This document shows positions 11,001 to 23,400 of a stretch of DNA of 58,926 nucleotides, one piece after another (the first letter of the stretch is position 1; the number at the start of each line of letters is the position of its first letter). The notes beneath the pieces are model-generated. The model was given only the letters and a program-made list of their open reading frames with translations, had not been told where the DNA came from and made no database searches. Origin of the DNA: Neelides folsomi (lineage: Eukaryota > Arthropoda > Collembola > Neelipleona > Neelidae). The stretch is taken from positions 1 through 58,926 of the forward strand of contig JAQGBZ010000374.1 of NCBI GenBank assembly GCA_034687125.1, read 5' to 3'. A program made the position numbers and the translations under genes.

Positions 11001-14000
11001 CGAAATTTTTCCATTATTTGGTTTCACTTGAGTTGAGAAAACTCCCGAAGAAGTTTTATAGTTTGGGGCATATCCGGCAGCATAATTCTCCGTGGCTGAT
11101 TTCTCCTCATTGGCTAAAATGGCTTTGTTTGCTTCATCTTGGAGACTTTGAAAAAATGCAGAATTAATTTTACTTTGATAATTTTCATCCTGGGGTTTCA
11201 ATTTGTCAGCGATTGACTTTGGAGCTTTGTAGTTTTTCAATATTTGAGCTACGAAATTCTCCGTGTTTTCATTATTCGAAGAAGCTGCTGTGAGTTGAGT
11301 GAAAGTTTGCGGTGTTGAAAATGGATTTGAAAGAACCGGGAGTTGTGGTGTTGTTGGGCTTGCGAAAAGTTTAAATGGCGTACTGTGTACATGATTATGG
11401 GTATGATGGAGACCTTGCAAAGCTGGACGTTGAATTTGTTGCAAAACTGTCGGAGTGACGCCGAAAGGTGTTGGGCCAACTCCTTGGATTGGAGTTGTTG
11501 CAATTGGCAAAGCCGCTGCTTGGGCCACAGCATGCGAATGAGCCACATTATGAGTCAAATGATGTGAAGGTGCGTGATTAATGATCGGGACCGGACTGGA
11601 GAATTTGATCGGAACGGCTGGGTGCGGAAGAGGCGTTGAAGATCTGAAAATCATTGGACGTGAAGTGGAACGGAATAAACTCTTAATAGAAGTGAAGGAA
11701 CTTGCAAAGAGGGGCTTTGGAGTTGTGTGGATTCTGATCGGCCCTTGGAGTTTGTACGGCACCGGAGCGACATACTTTTGATGGTATCCGACCTTCTGGG
11801 ACAAAACGGGAATTTCGAAGGAGTCGGTCGACTCTTCAGAAATTCCGCTTCCGGTCAAAACCCGCTGGTTGTGGAATTCAATTTCAGCTTGGATGTGTTT
11901 TTGGGCATTTCCGGGATAATTATTTCCGAGCCAAGCCTGTTTAATTAATTCTGCTCCTTTTTCGGCGATCATAATAGTTGTGGCCATTGTATTAGCAACA
12001 ATTACTGTAGGCATAATTGAAGCATCAATTACTCGCAAATTCTTCGTTCCGACAACACGCAATTCTGGGTCGACGACTGTCCATGGAGATCCGATTGGAC
12101 CCATAGCGGCCGTTCCAACAGAATGATGCAAAGTTAAACTCATTTGGCGGATGTGACATTCCCAATATTGATCAGATTTAAAGAAAAATTGTTCACAGCC
12201 TGGGAACAATTGTGTCGTGTATTCGGCTTTAAGTTTCTGGAAGGTTTCCGTTGTTTCTACAAGACGCATGGCGAGTTTGACACCTTCGAGCATGATTTTA
12301 ACATCGTGTTCGTTGCTCAAATATTTTGGATCAATTACTGGCTGTGAATACGGATTTTTATCTTGGAGCAAAATATCTCCGCGGGATTTAGGACGCCCGC
12401 CAGAGACGATAATTATGAATGTGTCGTTTCCTCGAGCGTGGCCGTAGAATTTTTGTGAAACGTCCAGACGAAGGCCGAAAGCATGAGAGAAATCTTCAGG
12501 GAAAGTTGAGTGAGTTCCGTAACCAGCAAGTAAAAGACCAATGTCGGGCCAATCGCCTTCTCCGTGAGCTTTTGCTTGTTCTGAGACGACGAAGGCTGAC
12601 CCTTGAACTCCAGAAGTTGTGAGGATTCCTTTTCCGACTGCGAATTGGGCAAAGCATGAAGCTGTAATGTCCCGATCGACCAAAATTGTTCGCCCTTCTT
12701 TAACAAAGAAAGGACCGATGAAGGTGGAAAGATGATCTTGGAGGTTTTGGCCAACAGGTAAATTTTTCCTTACTGGAATCTGGAGATATTAAAATATACA
12801 TTTAATCATTATTTTCATTATTGGTGGATTAGAGTTATTATTTTAGTAAATTGCTTGAAATTTCTACTCAACTAATTTTTATTTGATTGAGAAATTATTT
12901 ATAAAAGTTTTAATTATTTATTAGTAATGGCATTTTCAACTTACACCAAGAGATTTCAAATGCCATTCCGGACCAATTCCAGAGAGCATGAGAAGTTTGG
13001 GAGTGTTGACAGTTCCTGCAGAGATGATAACTTCCTTTTTGGCAAATGCCCGATATTTGGTTCCATGACGGTCATATTCAACTCCGTATGCTTCATTGTG
13101 AGGCATTCGAATTAAAATCTGAAATTGTAATAAAATATCATTAGCTTTGTTGGAATAAATATTGTACTAATGGCTAGAATCAACATATCTAATTTTGAAC
13201 TAAATAAAATTTTAATATTATAAAAATATTAATAACTTTCTTTGATTTTAATAAAACTTTATTAAATACATTAAACAGTCAGAATTAAGATATTTTGCGA
13301 TAATTTCAACAAAGAGTTAAAAATGTTTTTGCTAAATAATAATAATTATTAGCAATATGTAAAATCATATAAAAAGTTTAATATTTTAATGTTTATATTC
13401 TTTGACACTATTTGTTATCTTAATTCTTCTCTCCTGACTTGTTTTAAGAGATAAAAGTGAAGAAAAAGTAGTTGGATTGAAAAAAGCATGAATTAGAGTA
13501 AAAAGGAATATTATTAAGCCATAAAGATTAAGCACCTTGTTGACATGTGAGAATTTATGTATGACCAAGTTTGATCGTCGTCGTGCGTTTCGAAGATATC
13601 CTCTGAACACGGCGTCTCTGCGTCCTTTCTTGATTGGGTAGTACGTTGTGTCAAAACCTGTTTTAATTAATAAAAGAGTTAGTTTCTCTCCCTCGGTTTA
13701 CTTTCAATCCACAAGTCCACAATTCCAGAATTAGTGTGTCACCTTCTGTGAATCGCCCATTCAAATCCACATGTTCGAACCCGAGCTCCTTCCCAGCGTA
13801 AATCCATTCCCGGGCCAAACCGATATAATGAGGAATTTCGATTCTCAATGGTCCTCCGCGTCCGTGCATTGTTTCTATTAAAAATGATTTTATAAATAAT
13901 TTATCAAATAAATAATAGTGTTGGAGGAGAAATAATTCAGGCTTGTTTAAAACTAAATTGAGATTTTTTACTGTCGAATCCCGGCGGTCCGCGAAAATCT

Positions 14001-15709
14001 TCCATCCGTTTGAAATAAGGCAGGACATTTTCGTAAGACCATGATGAATCTCCAGTTAGTTGAGCCCAATGATCAAAATCCCGCTGATGTCCACGGAGAT
14101 GGACGAGAAAGTTGAGATTCGACGTTCCGCCCAAATTCTTCCCACCAGACCAACCGGATTGCTGTTTTTTGTATCAACAAACGGGCAAATTTCACTTTCA
14201 GACTCTTTCTAAGACTCGCTTTAAACCCATTAAAACTGATCATACGAGTCTTCGACTCCTCTTCAATTCCTCGCCAAAAACAATAAAAAAAAGAAGGGGC
14301 GAAAAAATGAATTTAACTAGATCTGTCTCTTTCACTTTAATCCTCCTTCTTTATTGCACTTTTACAAACCCACCTACATACACCTGTGTACTGTTTACAC
14401 ACAAAGGTGTCTCATCTATTTCTCATACATAAATCATAAATTCATAAACAGCTCATTTACAAAGATTTCATTCCAATTTTTTAATAAATAGTATATGAGG
14501 ACCACTACCAGTTTAAGTACAGAACATAATATAGGGTACTTATATAGAGTGAGTATGTAAAGTGCAAAGAATACTTTTTCCATTTATGAGGATAATGATT
14601 AATTAAATATTCTTAAAAGAGTTCATAGGTTGTTTGGAATGACTTTAACTGGGCCGACGGCCAAAGAAAAAAATGCGAATGAATCACATTATTCAATTGT
14701 CAATTGAAGAAGCTAATGGGAATGTTTATAAAAATGAATGTGCCAATTGACTCACCTGATGAGGAAGAGAAAAACATGAATGCTTCTGTGGAACTGTCCG
14801 GAACTGCCAATCAATCTCAGGGTAATTGAGCATATTAAATGAGAAGTTTGGTATGGTTTGAAAAGGATGAGGTTCCCCGCCGGCTTCCAACAACAACACT
14901 TTAAACTTTTCCGATAGTCTGTTGGCCACGACGGCTCCAGCGGTTCCTCCTCCGACTAAGAAAAAAATTATGGTTTTTCATCTCATATATATATATATAT
15001 ACATTTTTTATTAATTATAACTAAAATGGTGATTTTTAATTGACTCAAAGTTTTTCTATAAACTATTATCATATGTATCATATGTTCAAAATCATTTGGA
15101 GCGACGAAACTAATTTATTAAGTTCCTTTTTATTTTTAATAAACAATTTTTAAAAAAATGTAATTGACTAATTTCAAATTGTTTAAAATGAATTTTTTTC
15201 AATATAATATAAATATGAGTCCAAAGATAAAAATATTTAAACCCAGAAAATGTTTTAGATGGCACTTTCATCAATAAAAGGGAAATCTGCCATGCATGAG
15301 AAAGTAAACAGCTCAAATTGAGATATTTGCGGTTTTCCTAACAAGGCAATATTTTTTTCTCAAATTCTGATCTTCAATTGAAAATAAATCAATTTTAAGC
15401 TCAACAGAATATTTAAACCCTGATGGTTTAGAAGCTACTAATAACTTTATCGATATATTAATTTATTTTGATTTTAAATTCAGATCGACTTTAACTTAAT
15501 CACAATTAAGAAATACTAAAAAAATAATTACCAATGACAAAGTCGAAGGTGTTTTCACTATCCCAATACGCCGCTTTAAACCGATCCTGCAGCCGATCCA
15601 TTCTGTCCCATTTTGCCACAAACATCGCGACCGACGCGATGACTCCAAACATGATCCTTTTAAAGAAGATGTTGTGGAACCGCGTCCGGAAACTTGACAT
15701 GATCCCCAT
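8088..15709 (-). CDS. GMC-family FAD oxidoreductase with ~1280-residue Gln-rich tail
   Basis: Seven exons (15709-15532, 14955-14756, 14161-13972, 13874-13743, 13657-13536, 13118-12945, 12779-8088) sum to 1895 residues. An N-terminal hydrophobic anchor (residues about 17-32) precedes the Rossmann FAD motif [14 protein letters not shown] and LLLEAGG, the GMC signature around NLGGTSNLN, and GMC signature 2 ([18 protein letters not shown]). The catalytic pair is intact: His in [10 protein letters not shown] and Asn in [14 protein letters not shown]. The catalytic half ends near residue 615, normal for insect GMC enzymes. The last exon then runs on for about 1280 residues: low complexity, Pro/Gln-rich with long polyQ, ending in a Lys/His/Arg-rich stretch. 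GMC enzymes oxidise alcohols or sugars; the substrate is unknown. A paralogue lies at 20430-24895 with exons 1-5 of identical length. Confidence 0.9.
10633..10687. repeat. CAA/CAG-type polyglutamine microsatellite
   Basis: Within the last exon of the long GMC gene, a run of TTG/CTG triplets on the plus strand encodes 14 or more consecutive glutamines on the minus strand. The codons are a mix of CAA and CAG, so it is not a pure expansion. Similar shorter runs recur through 9100-10560. Confidence 0.85.
14985..15001. repeat. (AT)n microsatellite
   Basis: Short alternating AT run inside the first intron of the long GMC gene. Confidence 0.9.
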
Positions 15710-17538
15710 CTTGCCCGTTAGTTAAATATAAAGTCTTTTCACACTCGTCAGTCTTCCACTTTATGCAGGAACTTAATAAACTTAATAATTAACTTATCTT
15801 ATCTTATTTCTCCAATCTCAATCTTTTCCTAATCCACTCCTAAATATCTAACATGGTTTGGTCGGAATAAGATTAAATTGTTTGAGCTGAGAGGCTCCTC
15901 GAGTCTCCGAAGACAATGAAGGAGTGGCAGAAGGATTTGGAACTCTTCAACCATCTCACTTTTGCTTTTTACTTTCCCAAATACGAGAAAAATGTGAAGT
16001 GGGGAGGGAATTGAACGTTGACATAACCCGCCGCGCCTCATCTTCTTTGGGGGTTCAAATTGGCATGTTTTTCCACCACCACCTCATTCAACACATGATC
16101 TTATTAACTGTTGTTAGAAAGGAGCTTAATTCAATCCCATTGACTCAGGTACAGTAAAAGGAGTAGAGGGAAAAAACAAATAGCTTATAGATCATTGGAA
16201 TAGGAAAATTCCGGAATTCAACTCTAGTTTGAGAACAATTGAGGTTAAGGAGACCGAGAGTTGATTTGTGGTTTGGTTGAAGAAGACGCAGGAAACTTGT
16301 CTGATCCATTCTCATCAAACTCATCATTATCCTCATTTCCTTCATCTCTTTCATTTGCCTACTAATTCTGTTATTTCCCTATGTAACCAATACATACCAT
16401 ATATTGTATTCCATACTTGTGCTTCATACAAGCATTGTACTATTGTACATATTGAAGGAGGCATTTAGCGTATTCAACAAGTCATTTGACGTTCGTGCAA
16501 AAGCAAACCGTTCTATTTATTTTTCAGCTTCTTCACTTCTCCACTTGATTCAAGATTGATATCAATTACGCGGAGTTGTTTATTCCTTTGCTTCTTTTGT
16601 ATATAACTAATTGTAAGAGCAAGAATTGAATCGAATGATGCATAGGGGGAAGTAAAGTGACTTTCTATTCGAATGACAATTGGGGTGAACTTGAAGTTGG
16701 GTCTGGACAAGATCAATTTTTGGTTCCCAGTGTTGATTGGGGTAGTCCTACAGGAAAGATCACTTTTGCTATTCCGCCGACTTCCAATCTTTAAATCGCT
16801 CTGTGGTTAAATATATGAATTGGATAGAAGGTCTGAATTGGATGGGAAGAGTTCTTCAAAGGAGTTGTAAGGAAGGACAATTTCTAATTTTACTTCGGAT
16901 TCCAATTGGTCAAACCTGATCAATCACACACCAACTTTTACTTCAAAAGTTTCCTTTCCATGCCCTGATTTTTCACTATTTTTAATACTCATTAATTGAT
17001 TGAGTGACCATAAAATAAAGCGGAAAGGCGAGATTTTTAAATGATGATTATGCCGCTTTGTTTAAATGCTTTAATTCATTTTATATATTTATTCTGTTTA
17101 ATTATTAGATCTCCAAATACGTGTGTCGTAATTACTTATTAGTAAAATTAAATAAAACATCAAATTTCAAACATGGTTTTTATTAAGTTTTGATCAAAAG
17201 CCAGAGATGAAACCTAAATATTAATATTCAGCCCAACAATTTTCACACAATTTCAATATGAATTTGCATACAAACTTTACAACTTTGAACTACAAATTAA
17301 ATCATATTGTTGAACTTAATAACCGTGATACATGAGACCAATAAAGCTAATTGGCAATATGTGTATGGAATATCCATACATTAATACATAAAAAATAAAG
17401 CAACATAAATATTCACTATTGTACATATAACATAGACATATTCCAATAACAATGTTTTTACTCTTCTTTCTATAAAATATTGCAATTAAAAATCAAGACT
17501 GATTGTGAATTTTATAAAACTTGTGGATTTGAATCTTT
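15710..17538. other. Intergenic, no gene recognised
   Basis: About 1.8 kb upstream of the long GMC gene and downstream of the P450. It contains a few 60-80 codon ORFs on both strands without signal peptides, domains or splice partners. The GMC promoter should lie at its left end; a TTTATA-like stretch at 15726-15732 is the only weak TATA candidate. Confidence 0.55.
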
Positions 17539-19576
17539 TTAATTTCTCAAAACAAAGTCAACAATTACAGGTTTTAAAGAAATACTTGAAGGATTTCCAG
17601 GTAAATAAACCAATTCCGTCTTCTCGTTCGGCTCAATCTTAAAATCCATCACAATCGTTTTAACAATGACCTTCATGAGATCCAATGAAAATCTAATTCC
17701 AATACAAGATCTTGGACCATGACCAAACGTCATAAAAGCATAAGGATTCAAATTTCCCTTGTTCAAAAACCGTTGTGGATCAAATGTTTCAGGATCCGGG
17801 AAATGGGTTGGATCGCGATTTGCTGCAAAGAGCGGAAAGATGACAGAAGTCCCTTTAGGGATTTTCAATATTTTGTCCGGAGATTCCCAATCTTTTTCGC
17901 ACAATCTCTCCGCCCTGAAAAAAGCCGGGCTGAGGCGAAGGGCTTCATTTAAAACTGCTTCCATGAATTTCAACTCGTTCAATTCCCCATCAATCCCCAC
18001 ACGAATAATTTCCTCGTATAATTTCTCTTCCACTTTTTTATTTTGGGAAAGATGGAAGAAAATCGTCATTAGAGCTGTGGTGATCGAATCGTAGCCGCCG
18101 AAATAGAAAAGTGCTGTTAAAGCATAGGATGTGTATTTGCTAATGTTGAGTCGTTTGAATTCGGGGTCGTTTTCAACTTTGTCTGAAAATACTGTTAAAG
18201 CTCCAATAATGTTTGCCCCTTTTGCGCCACTTTTTTTGTGATTCTCAATTATTTCAGCAAATGCTTTGTTAAAGTTTTCAGTTTGGGCAACTTCTTCTGG
18301 CGCAACGTATTTGTACAGAAATGGGAAAATGACTACAATTAAAATTAAAATGATTTTCAGTTGATTTCAATTAGGGAAAATTAATTAATATTTTACTACC
18401 TTTGAATTAGTAATACATATTTTATAATTAGGTTATATTTTCATTTTTAAAGCATTAAAGTAATTTTAATATAAATATTTGATTTTTACATGAAACGATT
18501 AATTTCCAACTCATTGCTTCAGGCATAGAGAAGAATTTTTTGAATTTCATTATAAATGGATTTTGTGGGTCGTAGACATCCCCAATGTTGATTTGATAAA
18601 CAACTCGACTTATCAAATCAATAATCAACGTTTGCGACAAACTAAAAAAATATATTTTATTTAATAATTCATATATTAACATGTATATACAACAATTATA
18701 AGTCACTTTGAAAGTTTGGGGTATGAAAGATTATTTATTCTAATATATTAATAATAAAATCATGGCATTATTTTAAAAACCATTTACTCTTTGATATCCA
18801 ATTCAGTTTTGCTCTTGTTTTTGACAAGACCGTGCAAATAATTGTTTAAATCTTTAGCACATTCCTCCATTGGGGCTCTCATTTGCTTCAACTTTCCTGA
18901 TGAGAGAGCCGGAGTTAAATGTGACCTTACAACTTTCCACTTCTCGTCTAGTTAAAAAAAACTCTTTAAGTATGTATTTATAGGTATAGGATCAAATGTA
19001 TAAATAGACATAAGGAAACATGTCGGGTAATTGAATTTTTATTTTGTTTGAATTTACATAAAACAATTTATATCGCAAATAACCTGGCAAGAAGTCAAGT
19101 ATTTCATTACAAGTTTCATCCCCAAAATCAAACGGCGTTCTGTTACGGAAATAGTCAAAATCCTTGACCATGATCAATTTTACCATGTCTGGGTCGCAAA
19201 TGTGAATTTGGGGAGTTCTCCATTCATAAACCTAAAATGGCGTTTATTAAATTAAATAATTATTTAATAATTCAATAATTTTTGAAAATTAAAAAGTTTC
19301 AAAAGATTGTTGTTTGATGTCGTTTTACAAATTACTAAATTTACCCCTAATTTGTAAATTTACCCCGTAAATCATTCCGTATTTCTTCCTTCTTTTAAGA
19401 TCTTCTAAAGGTAAACAAGAATCGGAAGTAAATAAAGTTGGGGATGAACCAAAAAGAAATGTGCGATCGGCCACTTTAAGTCCAAGCCCTTCGAGAAACC
19501 CATAATTCCACCGGAGATAAACAATAATTGATATCACAACACAAATCACGGCGGATATTAAAATTTCAATAAACAT
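17539..19576 (-). CDS. Cytochrome P450 (clan 3-like, microsomal)
   Basis: Five exons (19576-19364, 19231-19084, 18947-18788, 18641-18490, 18332-17539) give 488 residues, a normal P450 length. Residues 1-22 form a membrane anchor (MFIEILISAVICVVIS). The I-helix oxygen-binding region reads FGGYDSITTAL, the K-helix ExxR is EALR, the meander has DPQRFL in place of PERF, and the heme loop is FGHGPRSCIG with the cysteine ligand. All essential motifs are intact, so a working haem-thiolate monooxygenase at the ER is expected. The CIG-type haem loop and overall style resemble the CYP6/CYP9 (clan 3) group, but the family number cannot be set by eye. It lies between two GMC oxidoreductase genes on the same strand, which may reflect co-regulation or chance. 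Confidence 0.9.
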
Positions 19577-20429
19577 TCTGAATCAATAATTGACAAATAA
19601 ATCTAATTAGCAAATCTAACAATTAACAGTAATTTATAAAATTGGCTAATTTTATGAATAATGAATTTTAAGAACAGTTTTCTATGTAGAGTTGAAGCTT
19701 AAGTTCAATTAATTCAATAAGTGTGGCTGGCAAAGATCCTTTTTATTTATTTTTTCTATCTCCTATTATGAGACCTTGAAAGAGTTTTTATCTCAACAGA
19801 AACTCTTTTCGGCATTGAAATGTATTTTTATCTTCGCCAATTGGCAAGTGCGAAAAATAGATTGTATAAATATACATAACGGCTAGATTAAAAAACTCAT
19901 TTGCTTTTAACTAATAATAAGCAAATATTTGACAGATAATCATTCAAGATGTTGTGAAACGCCTAATGAATTGATTATTATAAAACATTAATAGTGCAAA
20001 ATGGTAATATTTACCTCATTTATTAGATTTCTTGCTTTGTGAAAAAATAAGTTGATAAGTATGGTATTAATAAAGTAAAAACATATTATAAATTAACGGT
20101 ATTGTATATGATTTATTCACCACAATATTCATTAATGATCGATTGCGATTGTTTACAAAATATTTGAGGTATAAGCGTTTTATAATAAAAATAGTCAAAA
20201 GTTTTAAATTAAGAAAACACAACACATTAAAAATAATTAACAAATAATATTTAAACATTATTAACAATGCGACTCATTCAACCAAGTTGATTTCGATTAA
20301 TTAAAAAGTATAAAATTCAAAAAAAATATAAAAAATAACCATTGCAAGCATTTTTGTTTCAATATTTTGACTTTCGATTTCTTATACCAAATTGCTTCTT
20401 ATGCAAAAATATTTGTATTTAAATACAAA
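19577..20429. other. Intergenic, no gene recognised
   Basis: AT-rich stretch between the P450 5' end and the stop of the second GMC gene. Nothing coding is recognisable. A TATAAATATA-type sequence at 19865-19874 is too far (about 290 bases) from the P450 start to be assigned safely. Confidence 0.5.
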
Positions 20430-23400
20430 TTATAAGCTCTTGGTATTATAATAGGATTGATACATTGGCTCACGAGAACTTGAAGAGTCTCGAACTTCAA
20501 ATGAGTTTCTTAATGTTTCAAGGTCCACCATAATTGGCCCTTGTCGTTGTTCTCCAGATGCAGCCGGAAGTCTAAAGTTGTGTTCAACTCTCCTGTTCCC
20601 TTTTAATTCAATACTTTGATCCCTTTGATGGGCATAATTTCTATTCCGGGAACTTTTCGTCCGATTGTCATGAGTCCGATGGCCCTTTTTACTCGGACGT
20701 TTATTTGAAGTTTCTGTAGAGCTGGTTTTATATTTCCGTTGACTTTTCTTTGAACGGTCGCGAGTTCTTGGACGGGCCTCACGTGAGTCAACATATTCAA
20801 TTTCCTGAACGTCGTCGTCCAATCTCCGAATTCCTCGTTCACCCGCGTCAAATTCTGGGAAATGTCGATGATTTTCTAAATCTTCATGGACTGGATGAAT
20901 CGTCGAATAAGAATTATAATTTCTTGCATAATTTCCTCTCCCTTGTGGGCGTTCAGGTTCACGTCTTATTTCATGTCTGATGTCATGACTCAATTCATGG
21001 CCTTCATGAGATTGGGAATCTGATTCATATGATCGAGAATGGGATTCCGATTCGGATTCTTCATTATAGGCCGGTTCAAAATTTCGAGCCATTTCGGTCG
21101 AATAATGATTTATTTGTCTACCGTAATTCCCTCTGGATTTCGGTTCTTTGTATTTAGGATCTTCTCTGTATTTAGCCCCTTCGCGGAATATAGGCTCTTC
21201 TCTGAATTTTACAGGTTCTGTATATTTTGGCTCAATGTATTTAATTGGTTCTTGATAAGGTTCGTGGTTGATTGGTTCTTTATAGGAACCGTGATTGAAT
21301 GAAGTTTCTTCAAAAGGAACATTTTTATATTGAGGATAAATATTAATCGGCTCTGGATAATAACTATTATGGTGATTTTGTCCTGGGCGATTTTCATCAC
21401 TGACTTCATTTTGTTGGCTGTCGTCCACAAATGGATCATATCGCTGATTTTCATTAACTAAAAGATTATCATAGGAAGTGTTTCTAAACACATTGTACGA
21501 AGGACTGCTGACAAAGTTAAACAAAGGTGAAGTGTAAGTTAAGGGTTTGATTGTCGGTGGTTCAAATGTTGTTTGTAAATGCGGATGCTTCCAAGTTTTC
21601 TTAATCAAGTCTGCACCCTTTTCGGCAATCATAATTGTCGCTGCTTGGGTGTTACCTGTGACAATTGTCGGCATTACTGAAGCATCAATTACGCGGAGTT
21701 TGTTAATTCCAATAACGCGGAGTTCTGGGTCTACGACGGCATAACGGGAGCCATATGGGCCCATGGCACAAGTTCCCACAAAATTATGTAATGTGAGAGA
21801 TAAATGACGAATGTGGCACTCGAGATAAGCGTCGCTTCGGAAAGGGAAATGTTCACAGCCAGGTAATAATTCGTGGGAATAGCGAGCATCCACATCTTGG
21901 AAAGCTGTAGTGTTTTCCACGAGTTTTAGACTTAATTTGACGGCTGTAATTAAAAATAATAATTACAATTATATACAAGTTTGGTTTACTTTTATAAATC
22001 TTACACAAGAGCACCATACTATTGCTTCTATTATTTAGTAATATATTTATAATAGAATAATTAAAATATAATTAATAGGTCTTTAAAGTATTTATTTATT
22101 TATTATTTTACCTTCGAGCATGACTTGCAAATCATGATCATTTTCCAAATATCTTGGATCAATCAACGGAGGAGTATATGGATGTGAATTTCTTAAAGTG
22201 ATTTCTCCTCTTGCTCTTGGACGACCTGTAGCTGCCATGATCATGAAAGTGTCTTTCCCTCTAGCATGGTTGTAATAATTCTTTGCCACTTCTTCCTTCA
22301 AGTTGAATGTATGGGCAAAGTCTTGTGGGAAAGTGTTGTGGGTTCCGAATCCCATGTAATTTAATTGAATATCAGCCCAGTCCCATTCTCCTCGCTTTTG
22401 AGCTTTAGCGGAAGTTAAGAGGGCCGTAGCTTGAATCCCAGTTGTTGTCAACGGCCCTTTGCCAAAAGCAAATTGAGCAAAAGATCTCATTGACACGTCC
22501 CTGTCAAGTGAGAAGGAATTTCCCTCTTTGACGAAAAATGGACCTTGAATTTTATAAAAATTAATTTTTATTTAAAATCTAACTTTGATGGTATCTTACA
22601 CTCAAAGTTGCTAATTTCTAATAAATTTAAATTAAGATGTTTATATTTTTGTGTGTTTATTAATCTATGATTGGCTTTTTACAATTTAATGAATTTAATG
22701 AATTATAGAATTAAGTTTAAGAAATTCTTACCAATAAAAGTTGACAAGTGATCTTGGAGATTTTTCCCAACGGGCAAATCCGCTTTAACAGGAATCCCAA
22801 CAGAATGAAGATGTTGAGCTGGACCAATTCCTGACAACATTAAAAGCTTGGCTGTTTGGACCGTTCCTGCTGAAATGATGATTTCCTTCTTTGCATAAGC
22901 TTTCCAATTCATTCCATGTCTTTCATATTCAACACCAATTGCTTCATTTGTTCCCTCTTTCATTATAATCTGAAACATTAAAAATATGAGTTTATATTAT
23001 TTTTTAAGAGTTGGAACTAAAAATTAAAGTGAACTATAAGTTAAATAGCTAAAGTATTTAAATATTAAAATAAAAATAAAAAATTCATTCGGTATGAGTG
23101 AAATGATTAATTTCTTAATTATGTCGCCCGAAGACGAAGAATAAAACAGGTTTTGGATGTTCCACCTTGTTGACATGTGAATATTTGTAGACCGTGAGGG
23201 TCGAGCGAGTTCCTGATGGTTGAAGGTAAGAGCGAAACACGGCGTCACGACGCCCGTTGCGAATTGGACTATAAATTTTATCAAAACCTGTGGATTGAAA
23301 ATTGTTCATTAATTTTCTTCATTAACTTTACATCCTTTTCATGACTCAATTTCAACGAAAGTGGAAAAATAAATTAATGAAATTAATTTTTCAACTTGTG

